Program-made: the position numbers and the translations under genes
Assembly: GCA_933207985.1 (NCBI GenBank)
Contig: OW240912.1
Coordinates: 252,928,470 to 252,992,469, forward strand
Length of the DNA stretch: 64,000 nt
From: Pelobates cultripes
Taxonomy: Eukaryota; Chordata; Amphibia; Anura; Pelobatidae
Direction of reading: 5' to 3'
The notes under the pieces: generated by a model
Seen by the model: the letters and a program-made list of their open reading frames with translations, nothing else
Told to the model about the DNA's origin: nothing
The model's database searches: none
In this document: piece by piece, positions 11,781-23,803 of the stretch
Layout of the letters: each line of letters starts with the position of its first letter
How positions within the stretch are numbered: position 1 is the first letter of the stretch

Positions 11781-13275
11781 TCTAGAAATGAATTGGTGAA
11801 TTAGATTTAATAGGGCGAAGGAGGGGACAAAAGGGGGTATGAGGGGAGCTTCCTTAGGTGAACTGAACTGTAAGGCTAATGCCGAAGCGAAAAACTTAAC
11901 TGTGAACTAGTGACAAGTGAGGCCCTGCTAGTGCCGAGTGGCGATGAGAGGCTCTATCTATGATTTGTCCGAGGGAAGTTTGTTGCCACAGACGTGGTGG
12001 CGGGATGTTGGCCTCTCGATGACTGTTAAGGAGATTCAAAAGTGTGGCCGTGAAAAGTGAGGCCCTGACTGCAGCCCTGTAGAAGGGCGAACGAGGCATC
12101 TAACTATGATTTGGGCGTGGGGACGTACCTCCATGTTGAGGTGGGAGATGGCCTCGCGGGACCGGAATTTACTTGGGTGAGCTAGGGCAAGCCAGTTCAC
12201 TTGCCTTTTAGGGGTTAAATGGCAATTATGGTGTAATGAGTGGATACTAACCTTGATAGTGGTCATAACAGGTAACTTGAACCTTCAAGTGTTTTTAAAG
12301 TAGAGTGGCTTGGCCGCTACTGTTATCGTAGAAGAAGCCGAAGGGTAAGACAGATGTTGATGTATTTGAGCGTAACGTAGGGGCGTATGCTTAGTAGTAA
12401 AGGGTGGCTATAGAAGCGCAGCGTGAGATCCTGAGGTGAGGGATCTAAATGATTAGTCTGAGACTGGAACGAGTTTATGCTATATAGGGAGGCTGACTGA
12501 GGCCTTATGGTAGCAAGTGCCATTAACGAGTTAGAACTCAAATAACTGGTTATGTAGTGGGGTACCAGGTTAGGTAGGTTGGGTAGGTTCTTGCCTGATG
12601 GCAGTATGAACGTACGCCTAAGTAGAAAAATGTAGAGAATTTTAACACAACAAGGACATAGGACCGTGTGATAATCGTGATAAATAGAGACCGTGTCGGG
12701 TCTTGTATAAAAAAGCCCCGTAATGAGTAGAATACTATACTTTGATTTGTTGTACGCAAGTGTTTTTTTACGGAGAAAAACGGAAGAGGCCTAGAATAGT
12801 GTTGGAGCCATTGTTGGAGCCATTGTATATTATTAAAATTAGCAATGGTTATGACATTATATTTTAATTAACAAATTCCGTTTGTGACAAGAATAGGGTG
12901 AAAGAAACAGAAGTGAGTAAATACTAGGTAATGTATAAGTAAAAAGGGAACCTACCCCTACGTTTTTAGGCCCGAACGGAGGGAAACAGCAGAAAGCTAT
13001 TTCCCTCACAAACTTACATGAACGTGCTGGTCTTGTGCCCAGAAGCCAAATACCGCAACCGGGGAGAAGCTGGGTGGCAGGGCTGCAGAACGGACGGAGG
13101 ATTCAGCTTGACACCTCTGCTGCTGGAGACTGGAGCTGTTTAGCGGGAAGCTCGGACCGGAAGTGCTGGTTGCTATGGAGATACAACAATTAACTTTACT
13201 GGCAGAGGTGAGTAGGGGCTGGGAGTTTAAGGAGGGGACTTACTCCTCCCAAAAATTCAGGCCTAATGGTCTTTC

Positions 13276-13278
<3 letters not shown>

Positions 13279-13311
<33 letters not shown>
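13279..13311. repeat. (AT)n microsatellite left of the LTR
   Basis: An alternating AT run directly abuts the LTR start at 13312. A much longer (AT)n tract abuts its other end at 14314, so the LTR appears to have inserted into a pre-existing microsatellite. Confidence 0.9.
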
Positions 13312-14531
<1,220 letters not shown>

Positions 14532-15008
14532 TGTAACAAACCACCTCTTTTACAGGTAGGATTTTGTCACAAATCTTACCGTAACCACAGCCTTCTAGGG
14601 TATACAGTTTTCCTTTTTATTTGATCGGAAAAACAGGTGCTTTAAATAATAATAAACAAAACAAAATCCCTTGCTCTTACTTGAGCTCTTACTAGACAGA
14701 AATCACTATCTGTAATTGCGTGGCTTTCCCACTTACCAATTTTCAAAGACAAAATAGATTTGCAATAAAAACAATTGTTGTTCTCTCTCCTTCAGCTTTC
14801 CTAGCTGACTTTTTCTCCCTCACTCTGCAGCAGGCTGATCTCTTCTTTTAACCCCTTAAGGACCAAACTTCTGGAATAAAAGGGAATCATGACATGTCAC
14901 ACATGTCATGTGTCCTTAAGGGGTTAAAGGCCTGCCTGCTAATTGACCAGCTACAGGTGAGTGCCAATTAGTTAACTCTTAAGTTAAATCCAAATTCTGG
15001 TCTGTTAC
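14532..15008. mobile_element. possible LTR-like segment with TGTAACA / TGTTACA ends
   Basis: The segment begins TGTAACAAACCACC and ends TCTGGTCTGTTACA, so it has TG...CA ends with a short inverted match, and it hosts the nested 72-bp MITE at 14852-14923. No matching 5-bp flanks were found and no coding region is present. This is a weak call from the terminal form only. Confidence 0.35.
14852..14923. mobile_element. 72-bp TTAA-flanked MITE, copy 2
   Basis: Intact copy of the element at 3161. It is flanked by TTAA at 14848-14851 and 14924-14927, with ends CCCCTTAAGGAC / GTCCTTAAGGGG and the same inner palindrome. The outer TTAACCCCTTAAGG end is itself palindromic. It is too short to code. TTAA duplication suggests mobilisation by a piggyBac-type transposase (inference). 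Confidence 0.8.
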
Positions 15009-15215
15009 ACAGCGACTAGTGCTGTTGGAGCATTGGCCCACCCTGCTCTCCAAATGCTCCGCCCCAGGGACCCATACCGTGTTTTGCAGAGCATCAGCAA
15101 TGTATATTGCAAACATAACATCTCTCCCTGGGGCATTTAACTGAAAATTCTCTGGCTGCTGTTTAGCAAATCAGGCCTGATGTATCTTCCATCAACCACT
15201 ATTCCACTTTTTCTC

Positions 15216-15220
<5 letters not shown>

Positions 15221-15261
<41 letters not shown>
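15221..15261. repeat. (AT)n microsatellite
   Basis: About 20 AT units followed by a run of T. Confidence 0.95.
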
Positions 15262-15263
<2 letters not shown>

Positions 15264-15389
15264 TTATGTGTTTATAAATTACTCAATTATCTGGGGTGGC
15301 AAGACATAGCCATACATATTATTGGTATATTTATTTTTCTAAAACACTATTGATCCTTTCAGGGTAATTAAATTAAACAGTAAGCATAC

Positions 15390-16133
15390 CCAAATGCAGA
15401 CACAGACAATCTCACTGACACAAGCTCATTGATACACAGCCTCACAGTCAATCTCATTGAAATACAGAATCTCATTGACATAAAAAAACAAGCTCACTGA
15501 TGCACACAGAGATGCTTGATGATACACACAAACACATTTAATACAGACAAACTCTGACACACACACATACACTTACTACAAACAAGCTCACTGACACAAA
15601 CATGATCAATACAGACATGCTCACTGACACACACATGCTCACTACAGACAAGCTCACTGACACACACAGAGAAGCTTACTGGTACACACACACATTTAGT
15701 ACAGACAAACTCTGACACGCACACAAGCTTACTACAGACAAGCTCACTGACACACACAGATACAACCCGACTCACTAGCAGACACACACACACAAGCTCA
15801 CTCACTAGCAGACATATAGACACACAAGCTCACTCACAAGCACACACACACACATATACACACACACACAAAACACACAAGCTCACTCACTAGTAGGCAC
15901 AAACACAAGCTCACTCACTAGCAGACACACACAAGCTCACTCACTAGCAGACACACACACACAAGCTTTCTCACTAGAAGGCACACACAAGCTCACTCAC
16001 TAGCAGACACACACAAACAAGCTCACTCACAAACACAAACACACACACATGTCCACTCATTAGCAGACACACACATAAGCTCACTCACTAGCAGACGCAC
16101 ACACAGACAAGTTCACTCATTAGCAGTCACACA

Positions 16134-16166
<33 letters not shown>

Positions 16167-16245
16167 GTTCACTCACTAGCAGACACACACACACATACAC
16201 AAGCTCACTCACTAGCAGACACACACACACACACACACACACACA
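15390..16245. repeat. CA-rich minisatellite with AGCTCACTCACTAGCAG spacer
   Basis: Variable-length units combine ACACAC runs with CTCACTCACTAGCAGAC. The array starts with more diverged units (ACAAGCTCACTGACAC) and becomes regular after about 15790. The minus-strand frame at 15494-15823 is an artefact of the repeat. It lies to the left of a hAT-like right end at 16642, so it may be the interior of such an element. Confidence 0.9.
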
Positions 16246-16258
16246 TCACATCACTGTC

Positions 16259-16642
16259 ATGGTTGAATCCCACCTGGCACTGGTACGTGAATTTATCACT
16301 CTGGCCTCCTTCTTTCAGGAAGTCAGCAGCTTACCTGTGGGGGCAGAGCTTACTCACAGGAGGTGGGGCTTTTATTCAGGAGGCAGGCTTAGGTGCAAGG
16401 GTAGGCATGTGGTGCTGAATTGCTTAGCATTGTGCAGAGAGACTGACAGGTCTCCCTCTAGCAGCCAGCACCGTAATTGGGGCTGCACCAGCCCCCAGCA
16501 CCTCCCTCCTGAGAGAGACTGTCCAAGGGGAAAATCATTTAAATTAAATTTGCCTAATTTAGGGCTGTCTGATCGGTCCTAGCCCCAGGTGCCCCAGCCC
16601 ACCAGGAAATTTCCTGGTATCCCGGTGGACCATTCTGGCCTG
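16259..16642. mobile_element. probable right end of a hAT-like element
   Basis: GC-richer sequence closes with CCAGGAAATTTCCTGG, then CCCGGTGGACCATTCTGG, CCTG. This resembles the widespread hAT end whose complement begins CAGGGCCGG or close to it and includes a palindromic GGAAATTTCC. The left terminus and target duplication were not found, so the full extent, probably including the CA minisatellite, is uncertain. The plus-strand frame at 16259-16582 has no recognisable domain. Confidence 0.45.
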
Positions 16643-16779
16643 CCTACGTTATTTTCAGTTGCAAGCCCATAAAATTCTGCACATCTAGTGAGTTAATTCT
16701 GGAATCATCAATCTCTGGAGATACACTTTGAACTGACTTTGCTTAATAAATGCTTAGGAACACTCTAAATACTATAACC

Positions 16780-17455
16780 ACTCCGGCGAGGCTCATCTTC
16801 CTGTCCGCCTGCACCTCCCATGCCTCCTCCCTCTGTCAGTCTCTACCTTGGCTTCCCGTAAGATAAAGGACTCAATTTAAGATCCTGATACTTGCTTACA
16901 AATCTCTACACAATGCTGCTCTGACCTATTTATACTTACTAATACACAAATATATTCCGTCTAGGCCCTTAAGCTCTGCCGGAGACCTACGTCTAACCTC
17001 TGTCCGCACTCCTACCTCTGATGCTCATTAAATACCTCTCTAGGGCAGCACCATTCCTATGGAACGCCCTCCCCCTCTCTGTTAGACTTTCACCCAGTCT
17101 TCACTCCTTCAAAAAATCTTTGAAAACATACTTCTTAAGGAAAGCATATCAATTAAACTGTGAACAGCTTTCCCGCCCGCACCCTGATTCCTTTCCTGCA
17201 ACTGTAATCAAAACAAAACACTATGCTCTCAGTGAATACTATCCTAGCAACCTACTTTTCTACTCTACCATTACCTTTTGTGTCACTATACCCCACTCCC
17301 TCTAGCACAAAAGCTTATTGAGCAGGGCCCTCACTCCATCGGTTCCTGTGTGTTCAACTCATCTGGTTACACATACGTGTCTGTTAGTCCACCCATTGTA
17401 CAGTGCTGCGGAATTTGTTGGTGCTTCATAAATATTATTAATAATAATAATAATA
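16780..17455 (+). mobile_element. 3' end of a CR1/L2-type LINE
   Basis: The frame at 17021-17305 includes APFLWNALPLSVR and LHSFKKSLKTYF, the C-terminal motif found at the end of many CR1/L2-like LINE ORF2 proteins. It is followed by TGTACAGTGCTGCGGAAT and a (TAA)n tail ending about 17455, a typical 3' end. Upstream sequence (16780-17020) continues the same ORF with frame breaks. It is a 5'-truncated, inactive copy. Shorter copies of the same tail lie at 19556-19622 and 22831-22890. Confidence 0.75.
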
Positions 17456-17756
17456 TGACCTTTCTGCTGGAAACTCTCTTCATTGAGCTAAGTCCAGCTC
17501 AAATAAGCCAAAAAATTTTCAATTTCAATTTGTAGACTTACAAATATTCAAATATGTAAGCAACTGTTCTAGAAATAGCGTATAAATAAGGCCGGAGGGT
17601 AAACTGAGCAATTTACTTAAAAAGCAAATTACTTCTGCTGATAAACTGCTAAATATACACTGTGTTTTACCTTTCGGCAATAAGCCAGTACAAGTTTTGT
17701 TCCATTCTCTGCATTGTGTTAAAATAACTCAGATGAGGTGCATTTTTCCCCAACAG

Positions 17757-17849
17757 GTGGATTTGGTGAATATCGGCAGTGCGGACATTGTGGATGGGAA
17801 TCACAAGCTGACCCTTGGATTGATCTGGAGCATAATTCTCCATTGGCAG
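17757..17849 (+). CDS. DMD: dystrophin exon 5 (end of CH1, ABS2 region)
   Basis: A 93-bp exon, phase 0 to 0, encoding 31 residues from [17 protein letters not shown] to SIILHWQ. It matches dystrophin residues about 89-119, the last helices of CH1, including part of the segment mapped as actin-binding site 2. Acceptor CAACAG ends at 17756; donor GTAAAT starts at 17850. The length equals human exon 5 as I recall it. Compared with human, Ala replaces Thr in the GSTDIV stretch and Ser replaces Asn before IILHWQ, both mild changes. No stop or frameshift is present, so the exon looks functional. Confidence 0.97.
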
Positions 17850-19060
17850 GTAAATACATATTTATAACCCACTCTTCTCTTTTTATGTTTTTCTATATGA
17901 AAAAATATATTTTTTTTTGAATACAAATATATACAAATATTAATTAAGTATTTTTTTAAATTAGGATTAGGTACAGGGTAATGGTTATGCTTAGGAATAA
18001 AATGATTAGGATTAGGCATTCATACACCTGCCCACTTTTATTTTAAGGTAGCACCGACACATATTTTTGATGGCCTGCATGAGAATAATGGCAATCATAC
18101 TCATATATTGTTGGCAATATTTTTTGACATGATGGGAGAGATGCAATAGAAAATAAGACACATGTCAGATATACTGTACAATATATTTTTGGATGCATTT
18201 TGTGATGTCATCAATGGTGCAGTTTAAGATTTTAAAACATTGAACAAAGATGCAGATATTGTTGGTTTGAATATCATGGTGCATGCACTCAACGGAAGTT
18301 GGTGGATTTACTGGAGCAAAATCAGCAAAGTTTTGACCATATCAGGATCTCTGTAACTGGACAAAGATGCTGATAGCTTCAAAACTTTGCTGATTTTGCT
18401 CCACTAAATCTACCAATGTCTGAGCTTACCTTGAGTGCATGGACCATTGTTTATACTTCAAATTGACCAAGCGAGGCTTGGTTGCACCATGGGAACATGG
18501 AGAGTGTGGCATCTTTTATCTTATTCAATATATATCGTATTCCTCATATTCCTCATACTGTCTCTAATAAGTGTCAGCTCAGGTGAGGGATGCCATGTTT
18601 CCCAGAATGCACATGAGAGCAGAAAGAATGATCATTTTAGATGTAAGTTTTTGTAAGTTTTTTGTAACGATATATAATGACAACACAGATTGTTATATCA
18701 TTGTTCAGGTTATGATCCAATTGGAACATGATTTCTAGTTTGGTATTTTTGTTTTTGAATCCAAACTGAGCAATATACATAATACATAGCATATTCTGAA
18801 ATGTGTGATGTTTAAATCAGGGACTTTATTACTTAATGCAGGAGTTTTTCTTGTATTTGCTATTTTGACAATCACTAAATAAGATACATAACCATAAAAT
18901 GAATATTACTTGGTCTAAATTGAACATGAATTCTACTAATACAAGCAATGCAATACATACAGTGTCATAACAGGACTGATTTGTCAATTGTTGGCACTAT
19001 GAATGAAGCATTTATCTTGCTTAGTACTGCTATCAATTAATGATGGTATGTCTCATTCAG
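17850..19060 (+). other. DMD: dystrophin intron 5 (1,211 bp)
   Basis: The shortest intron in the window, from GTAAAT at 17850 to CATTCAG ending at 19060. It is AT-rich and holds one fold-back element at 18281-18441. No other repeat or gene is evident. Confidence 0.9.
18281..18441. repeat. fold-back element with about 55-bp arms in intron 5
   Basis: The left arm (18281-18336) pairs with the right arm (18379-18441) over most of its length; the right arm carries a small insertion. The inner 20 bp or so around GCAAAATCAGCAAAG is nearly perfect. The outer tips are GCATGCACTCAA and TTGAGTGCATG. The loop is 42 bp. It is probably a MITE. As an RNA it would fold into a long stem about 620 nt before exon 6. 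Confidence 0.8.
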
Positions 19061-19233
19061 GTGAAGGATGTAATGAAAGGCATCATGGCTGACTTGCAGC
19101 AGACGAATAGTGAAAAGATCTTACTGAGCTGGGTTCGACAATCAACTCGCAATTATCCACAGGTCAACGTTATCAATTTCACCAGCAGTTGGTCTGATGG
19201 ATTGGCTTTTAATGCACTCATCCACAGTTACAG
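19061..19233 (+). CDS. DMD: dystrophin exon 6 (linker and start of CH2)
   Basis: A 173-bp exon, phase 0 to 2, encoding [19 protein letters not shown], then [18 protein letters not shown], then [20 protein letters not shown] and two bases (AG) of an Arg codon completed by the next exon. It matches dystrophin residues about 120-177: the helix linking CH1 to CH2 and the first helices of CH2, including actin-binding site 3. ILLSWVRQ and [13 protein letters not shown] are the CH2 signatures. Acceptor CATTCAG ends at 19060; donor GTAAGA starts at 19234. The length equals human exon 6. The exon starts GTGAAG directly after CAG. Confidence 0.98.
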
Positions 19234-19555
19234 GTAAGAAAAGAGAAAAAAAAGTTTAAACAAATCTATGATTCACTTTGACTTTGATATTGCCTTTATT
19301 GATTATTTTCGATGACCTTCATACTCACAATAAACAAGTTCAAGAACTGCTTTGGTGTGTTTAAAATACTAGAGGCGTGCATTAAGTTTCAGGATTGGAA
19401 TAAAGAGACTGATGAACTAGATGTGAGAGGTTTGGCATTTTGCTTGTATGACTATTATTTTTATAATAATTATTAGTTTGATCTTGTTTTCTTTCCAGCT
19501 TTTTCAGTTTATAATATTTATAATTATGACAGTAGGGACTTGGCATGTAAAAAAA

Positions 19556-19622
19556 TGATATATTGTACAGCGCTACGGAATCGGATGGCGCTATATAAGT
19601 AATAAAATAATAATAATAATAT
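19556..19622 (+). mobile_element. LINE/SINE 3' tail fragment
   Basis: TGTACAGCGCTACGGAAT is followed by TGGCGCTATATAAGTAATAA and a (TAA)n run. This is the same 3' end as the LINE at 16780-17455 and the fragment at 22831. Only the tail is preserved. Confidence 0.75.
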
Positions 19623-20476
19623 ATTGGCTCAAAGGAATAGTACTTCATTTCTGTATAGACAGCAATTAAATCAATTCATAGGGCAGATCTGTTGAACAGA
19701 ATATTTGCCAACCTTGATATCTCATTCTTGCGATGCTCATCTCCACCTCCTGACCACAATTCTTCTGTGTCCATCAATTTCTCTGGAATTATCTTGTGTA
19801 GTATGTTCACCACTAACAATTGTGGTGTTACCTATGTAAAATATAGCATCCAGCTCTATACACTAGAAAATTTCAAAGATACATTACTATAATGCAATAC
19901 ATATTAAAAACATCTGGAGATTCTTAAAACAGATATTCAGGGTTATTCACTAAAAGGAGAATTCAAAGTGAATTCAGAGTGAATTTCAAATAAAAGGTCA
20001 CAATTTCTGAACTGGAAAAAATATCAGTTAGCTATGCTGTTAGTGGAATAACATTCAAAATTCACATTGAATTTACTTGGAATTCCCACTTTAGCAAATA
20101 ACTCTATATATCAAGAATGTCAAAACCAATGGCTAACACAGGCCAAATAAACAAGGTTTAAGTTTATGTGGGCCGCAAAAAAAAACAACTTCTGTTTTCA
20201 TAGCAACGTAGATTTAGTTAGAAAAGAACAGTAGAAAACAATTGCCTGACACTGGATGTCCTCACGCTCGTAGGGCTTCAAAGTAAAAAAAAGAGCAAAT
20301 GTATTTTAAGGAGACATGTATTTGCATATAGCCAATGTTTCAGTCCATCTACCTTGACATATTAAGATAAGTTTGGTAATGGGACTGAAATTATGAATAT
20401 ATGCTGTTGCCCAGCTGTAAATAAACAAATGATGTTATCTTATTGATTTTGAAGTCCTATGAGTGGGTTCTGCACT

Positions 20477-20512
20477 TTGGCTGAGATCATCAAACTTGAT
20501 GATCTCAGCCAA
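20477..20512. repeat. perfect 16-bp-arm palindrome
   Basis: The arms at 20477-20492 and 20497-20512 are exact complements around the four-base loop AACT (TTGGCTGAGATCATCA and its complement). It lies in a moderately repetitive block (about 20461-20620) that could be part of a MITE. It is not a rho-type or intrinsic terminator and has no T tract. Confidence 0.85.
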
Positions 20513-20619
20513 TCCAGTGATGTACCATAGAAAGCATTGGGAGGCTATTGTGCATGTGTGGCAAAAAGCTGTGCCGCCAATCAGCATCTCCATGGGGAAT
20601 GTTCAGTGCCTCTATGCAG

Positions 20620-20990
20620 ACCTAATCTAATATGCTGCCCACAAATCTAATACATTGCCCCCAAATCCAATACACTGCCCCCCTTCCTCTACTCTAATAC
20701 ACTACCCCCTTCAACCAATCTAATACCCTGCTCCGTCATCTAATACACTGCCCCTCCTCCCTTCACTCTAATTAAATACACTGTCCCTACTCCCGCCACT
20801 CTAATTGAATACACTGCCATCCCTCCCCAAATTTAATACACTGCCCCCTCCCTCCCCAGTTTAATACACTGCCCTCCCTCCACTTTAACACACTGCCCCC
20901 CCCCTTCACCACTAATACACCCAATTTAATACACTGCTCCCCTCCCCCTCTCCCTCACCCAAATAAATACACTGGCCCTCCTCCCCAATT
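20620..20990. repeat. pyrimidine-rich minisatellite with AATACACTGCCCC unit
   Basis: Loosely repeated units of about 20-30 bp contain TAATACACTGCCCCC followed by variable C/T-rich spacers (CTCC, CCCTTC, AATTT). Purity is low, so the array is old. No coding potential is seen. Confidence 0.8.
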
Positions 20991-21809
20991 TAACACACTA
21001 CACAGAAAGGTACCCCAAGCCCCTCTTGCCCTCCAGTTCTTCTCTGCTCAAGCAGGCCAGATGCTCGTCTGGCACTGCGGGCACGAGGGAAGGGGGAGAG
21101 GCTGGCCAGACAGGCAGCCACTCTGCGCTCTTGTGGCCACAGGAGCACGCAATCAGCCATGGGAGCAAAGACAAGAATCAATTGCAGCCAGAACACATCC
21201 TCGATCCTTTGGACGATTGTCCTTACTATCCTTACTGTCCTTTCTAACAGGATTTTCTGTTGTATTCTCTTGATGGCTTATGGGGGCTGAAGTCTTGGAA
21301 TGAGGATTGGTTTCTATTTCCTCTTCCCCTGAATATCTTTTGACCCTTTTATCTTGTGGAAGAAGACCTTTTTTTTCTTGGACTGCTTTTTATATGGCAT
21401 CATCGAAAAGTTTCACAAAAAAAGCATCATAGAGTGCTCTCAGCACCATCTTGGTTAAGCTCCACACAGGAAACAAGTCTTAAAAGAAGGGCCCCAACTG
21501 CCTGCAAATGCCCACCGTGGTGGCAGCTATCTCGGTACTTGACAATGCTGGAAAAAATGGCAAATTACAAATCTTTAAGCAACCAATGCAGCCAAAATGG
21601 AGGAGTCTGGTGGAGACTAGTGAATGCAAGAACTTAAATATTGAGCACAAATGTGGCTGTCTAACCACCTCAGGATAGATTGTTTCCTCACAGATAGGAT
21701 CATAATTACACACCAGCACCTTCAGCTACTATATTCTAATAGTGATTTTGGGTACTGGTTGCAGTTGCCTATTCTTTGGTATTAAGCGCTAATCCACCAT
21801 TTCTTTGTT

Positions 21810-22100
21810 GTGTTTGTATTTTATAGTACAGACTTATACACGGATAATTTCGCCCCTATGTTGAGTACACTTAAAAGGGACATGAGGGAATGGTCATACC
21901 CACACAGATCGTGGCTGTGCCGCATCCAGGTGGCCAAGATGAACTTCCTCCAGCGGCTACTTTACCTTTTACAGGCAATCCTGAGGACGTACTTTAGCTC
22001 CCCAAATCGCGGTGCTAGGGACATATGTCTGGAACGGGAAACGACCTAGACTAAATATAACCTACCCACACAGCCCAAGGAGAGGGGGGGCATGACTGAC
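21810..22100 (+). pseudogene. L1-like ORF2 fragment, plus strand
   Basis: The frame at 21810-22049 contains LKRDMREWSYPHRSWLCRIQ and AKMNFLQRLLYLLQAI. This matches the region after the RT catalytic core of L1-type LINEs (kDL..W...SW.GRI..iKMNiLP..LYLlQ.iPi). A frame change follows, after which VWNGKRPRL continues the same protein. It is a short, 5'-truncated relic with no ORF1, tail or target duplication resolved. Confidence 0.75.
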
Positions 22101-22135
22101 GAACTTTTCCCTCTACTATGTCGCATGTCATCTTC

Positions 22136-22560
22136 AATGTTGAACTGATTTGCATATGCTCACCCAGAATAATTTGCAGTAGTAACATCACCACAAATTG
22201 GAGATTTCTGAGAGAAAAGCAAATCATATGGCTTGACTGGTGTGCAGATCTGTGTTTAGGAATGTATTGACTATCCACTGATTTCAGGTGGAAAGGTTTT
22301 CAGTCACAATTTGTCCCCACCATAACTTTCTTGGTTTATGCTATACAAGTAATGCCAAGCCTCAATAGGAAGCCAGTAACCAGCCTCATGCTGATGAGTT
22401 GAATTAGCAATGAAATAGATGTCTATGAGTTGTTCACTGGCTTTGCATCTCTTTCTGAGTTCTGTTTCAAAGCTGTTGTACACAGCAAACACAGATTCCA
22501 AGGAATCCATGTTTAAAATTGAATAATGTGCTCAACACCTGTGTTTAACAATATATTGAC
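22136..22560. repeat. unclassified interspersed repeat, copy 2
   Basis: This is the longer relative of 4140-4410, with the shared blocks TATGGCTTGACTGGTGTG and CCAAGGAATCCATGTTTAAA separated by about 220 bp of further sequence. A phrase resembling GTGTTTAGGAATGTATTGAC occurs twice (about 22252 and 22541), suggesting a tandem internal unit. The family is not identified. Confidence 0.65.
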
Positions 22561-22830
22561 TATTAAACATGTAGTATATAAATATATAAATACATATTTT
22601 GTTACCGATCAATACAGTTTACTTTTGTTGGGTTCAGACACGTATGGTTAAATGAAACTCTCTTGTTCTAACCTGCATTCTGTTATTATTAATAACTGTT
22701 TTCTATTACTGTGTATATTAATTCCCTAGACTTTATTTTTTAGGCTTGCTTACACTATTATAGCAAAACTTGTTTTTATGTTTTTCATGTATACTATGAG
22801 GATTGTTTAGTTAAAACAAATCATCCCATT

Positions 22831-22890
22831 GTACAGCGCTACAGAATTTGCTGGCGCTATATACATAATACAATAATAATAATAATAATT
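22831..22890 (+). mobile_element. LINE/SINE 3' tail fragment
   Basis: TTGTACAGCGCTACAGAATT, then TGGCGCTATATACATAAT and a (AAT)n run. This is the third copy of this 3' end in the window. Confidence 0.75.
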
Positions 22891-23803
22891 TAACTTCATT
22901 CAAAAATCTTTGGCTTTATTGCTACCATAAAGAAAGTGTGGCATGTTTCATTCCATAATATTCAGAGCACACATTGAGAAAATGTCCATCGAAAACAGTT
23001 TGTAAAGAGTCTCAGTGAAAGATCTTTTATATATGTTTCCTGTGTTTCTGTCATTTTAATGTTTATTCAGATTAGCAAATGTGTTGCTTTGCAAACCTTT
23101 CTTTTTCTCTCAATTAAGTAGACACATTAAATGGCTCATCTTCAAATTTATTTCCAGTAGTGTAAGCTTTTACATTGATGCAATGCTGAGAATCTTCACT
23201 CAGTATTATCTGAAAAAGGAAGATTGTTGTCTAATCTGAATAGCTTTTACATATTTCACCAGATTTATAACCAGTCTTATAGCAAGAGATATTTTATTTG
23301 GAACCAAGTAAAACATTTAATTGAAATTTAGTAAGCGGAACAACAGATTTGAAAGCTATTATTAAAACTCTTAATAAACAAAAAGCAACAACATAAATAT
23401 AGCTAAGCAACTTAATACAATAACCAAATATAAATGCTCGTATTGTAACTGAATTATCCATATTTCATGGTGTTTTTTTTTTTAAGGGATTTTAATAGTA
23501 AATTGCAGAAACCCTAATAGGAATGCATTTGATTATATGTTTTATTCACTCTTCATGTTGAGTGGCAAGGCTCTATGAACCTGTGAATGTAGAGTAATAA
23601 CTTTTAACTGTAATTATTAAACATGGATAAACAGCTGTCAGCTTTTGGTTGTCAATCTTCAGATTAATCTGATGGAGAAAAGGATTTTCTTGAGGACCAA
23701 GGACAAATGTATCAATATATCTAATTTGTATGTGGGGAACCTATGGAACACAAAGGCTTCTCTAATGAAATGTGAGCCAAAGCTTTGCCACATCACAGGT
23801 ATT

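Larger units (their letters stand above)
8018..13278 (-). mobile_element. decayed DIRS-like tyrosine-recombinase retroelement
   Basis: Read on the minus strand, the order is a Gag-like region (11780 to 10620), reverse transcriptase (10583 to about 9413), RNase H (9411 to 9109) and tyrosine recombinase (about 9020 to 8209). A recombinase in place of an integrase, with RT and RNase H upstream, is the hallmark of DIRS/Ngaro-type elements. All genes are split by frameshifts or stops. The outer limits are approximate: the left is set by (TA)-rich sequence near 8018 and the right by the (TA)n tract at 13279. I did not resolve the inverted or split direct terminal repeats that would separate DIRS proper from Ngaro. 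A second, more degraded relative lies at 31001-31714. Confidence 0.85.

Noticed and set aside
16259..16582. 107-residue frame after the CA array
   Set aside because: No recognisable domain; it lies in the terminal part of a hAT-like element.
21026..21273. Overlapping plus-strand frames of 70-73 residues
   Set aside because: GC-richer spacer sequence; two frames and the complement are all open, with no known domain.
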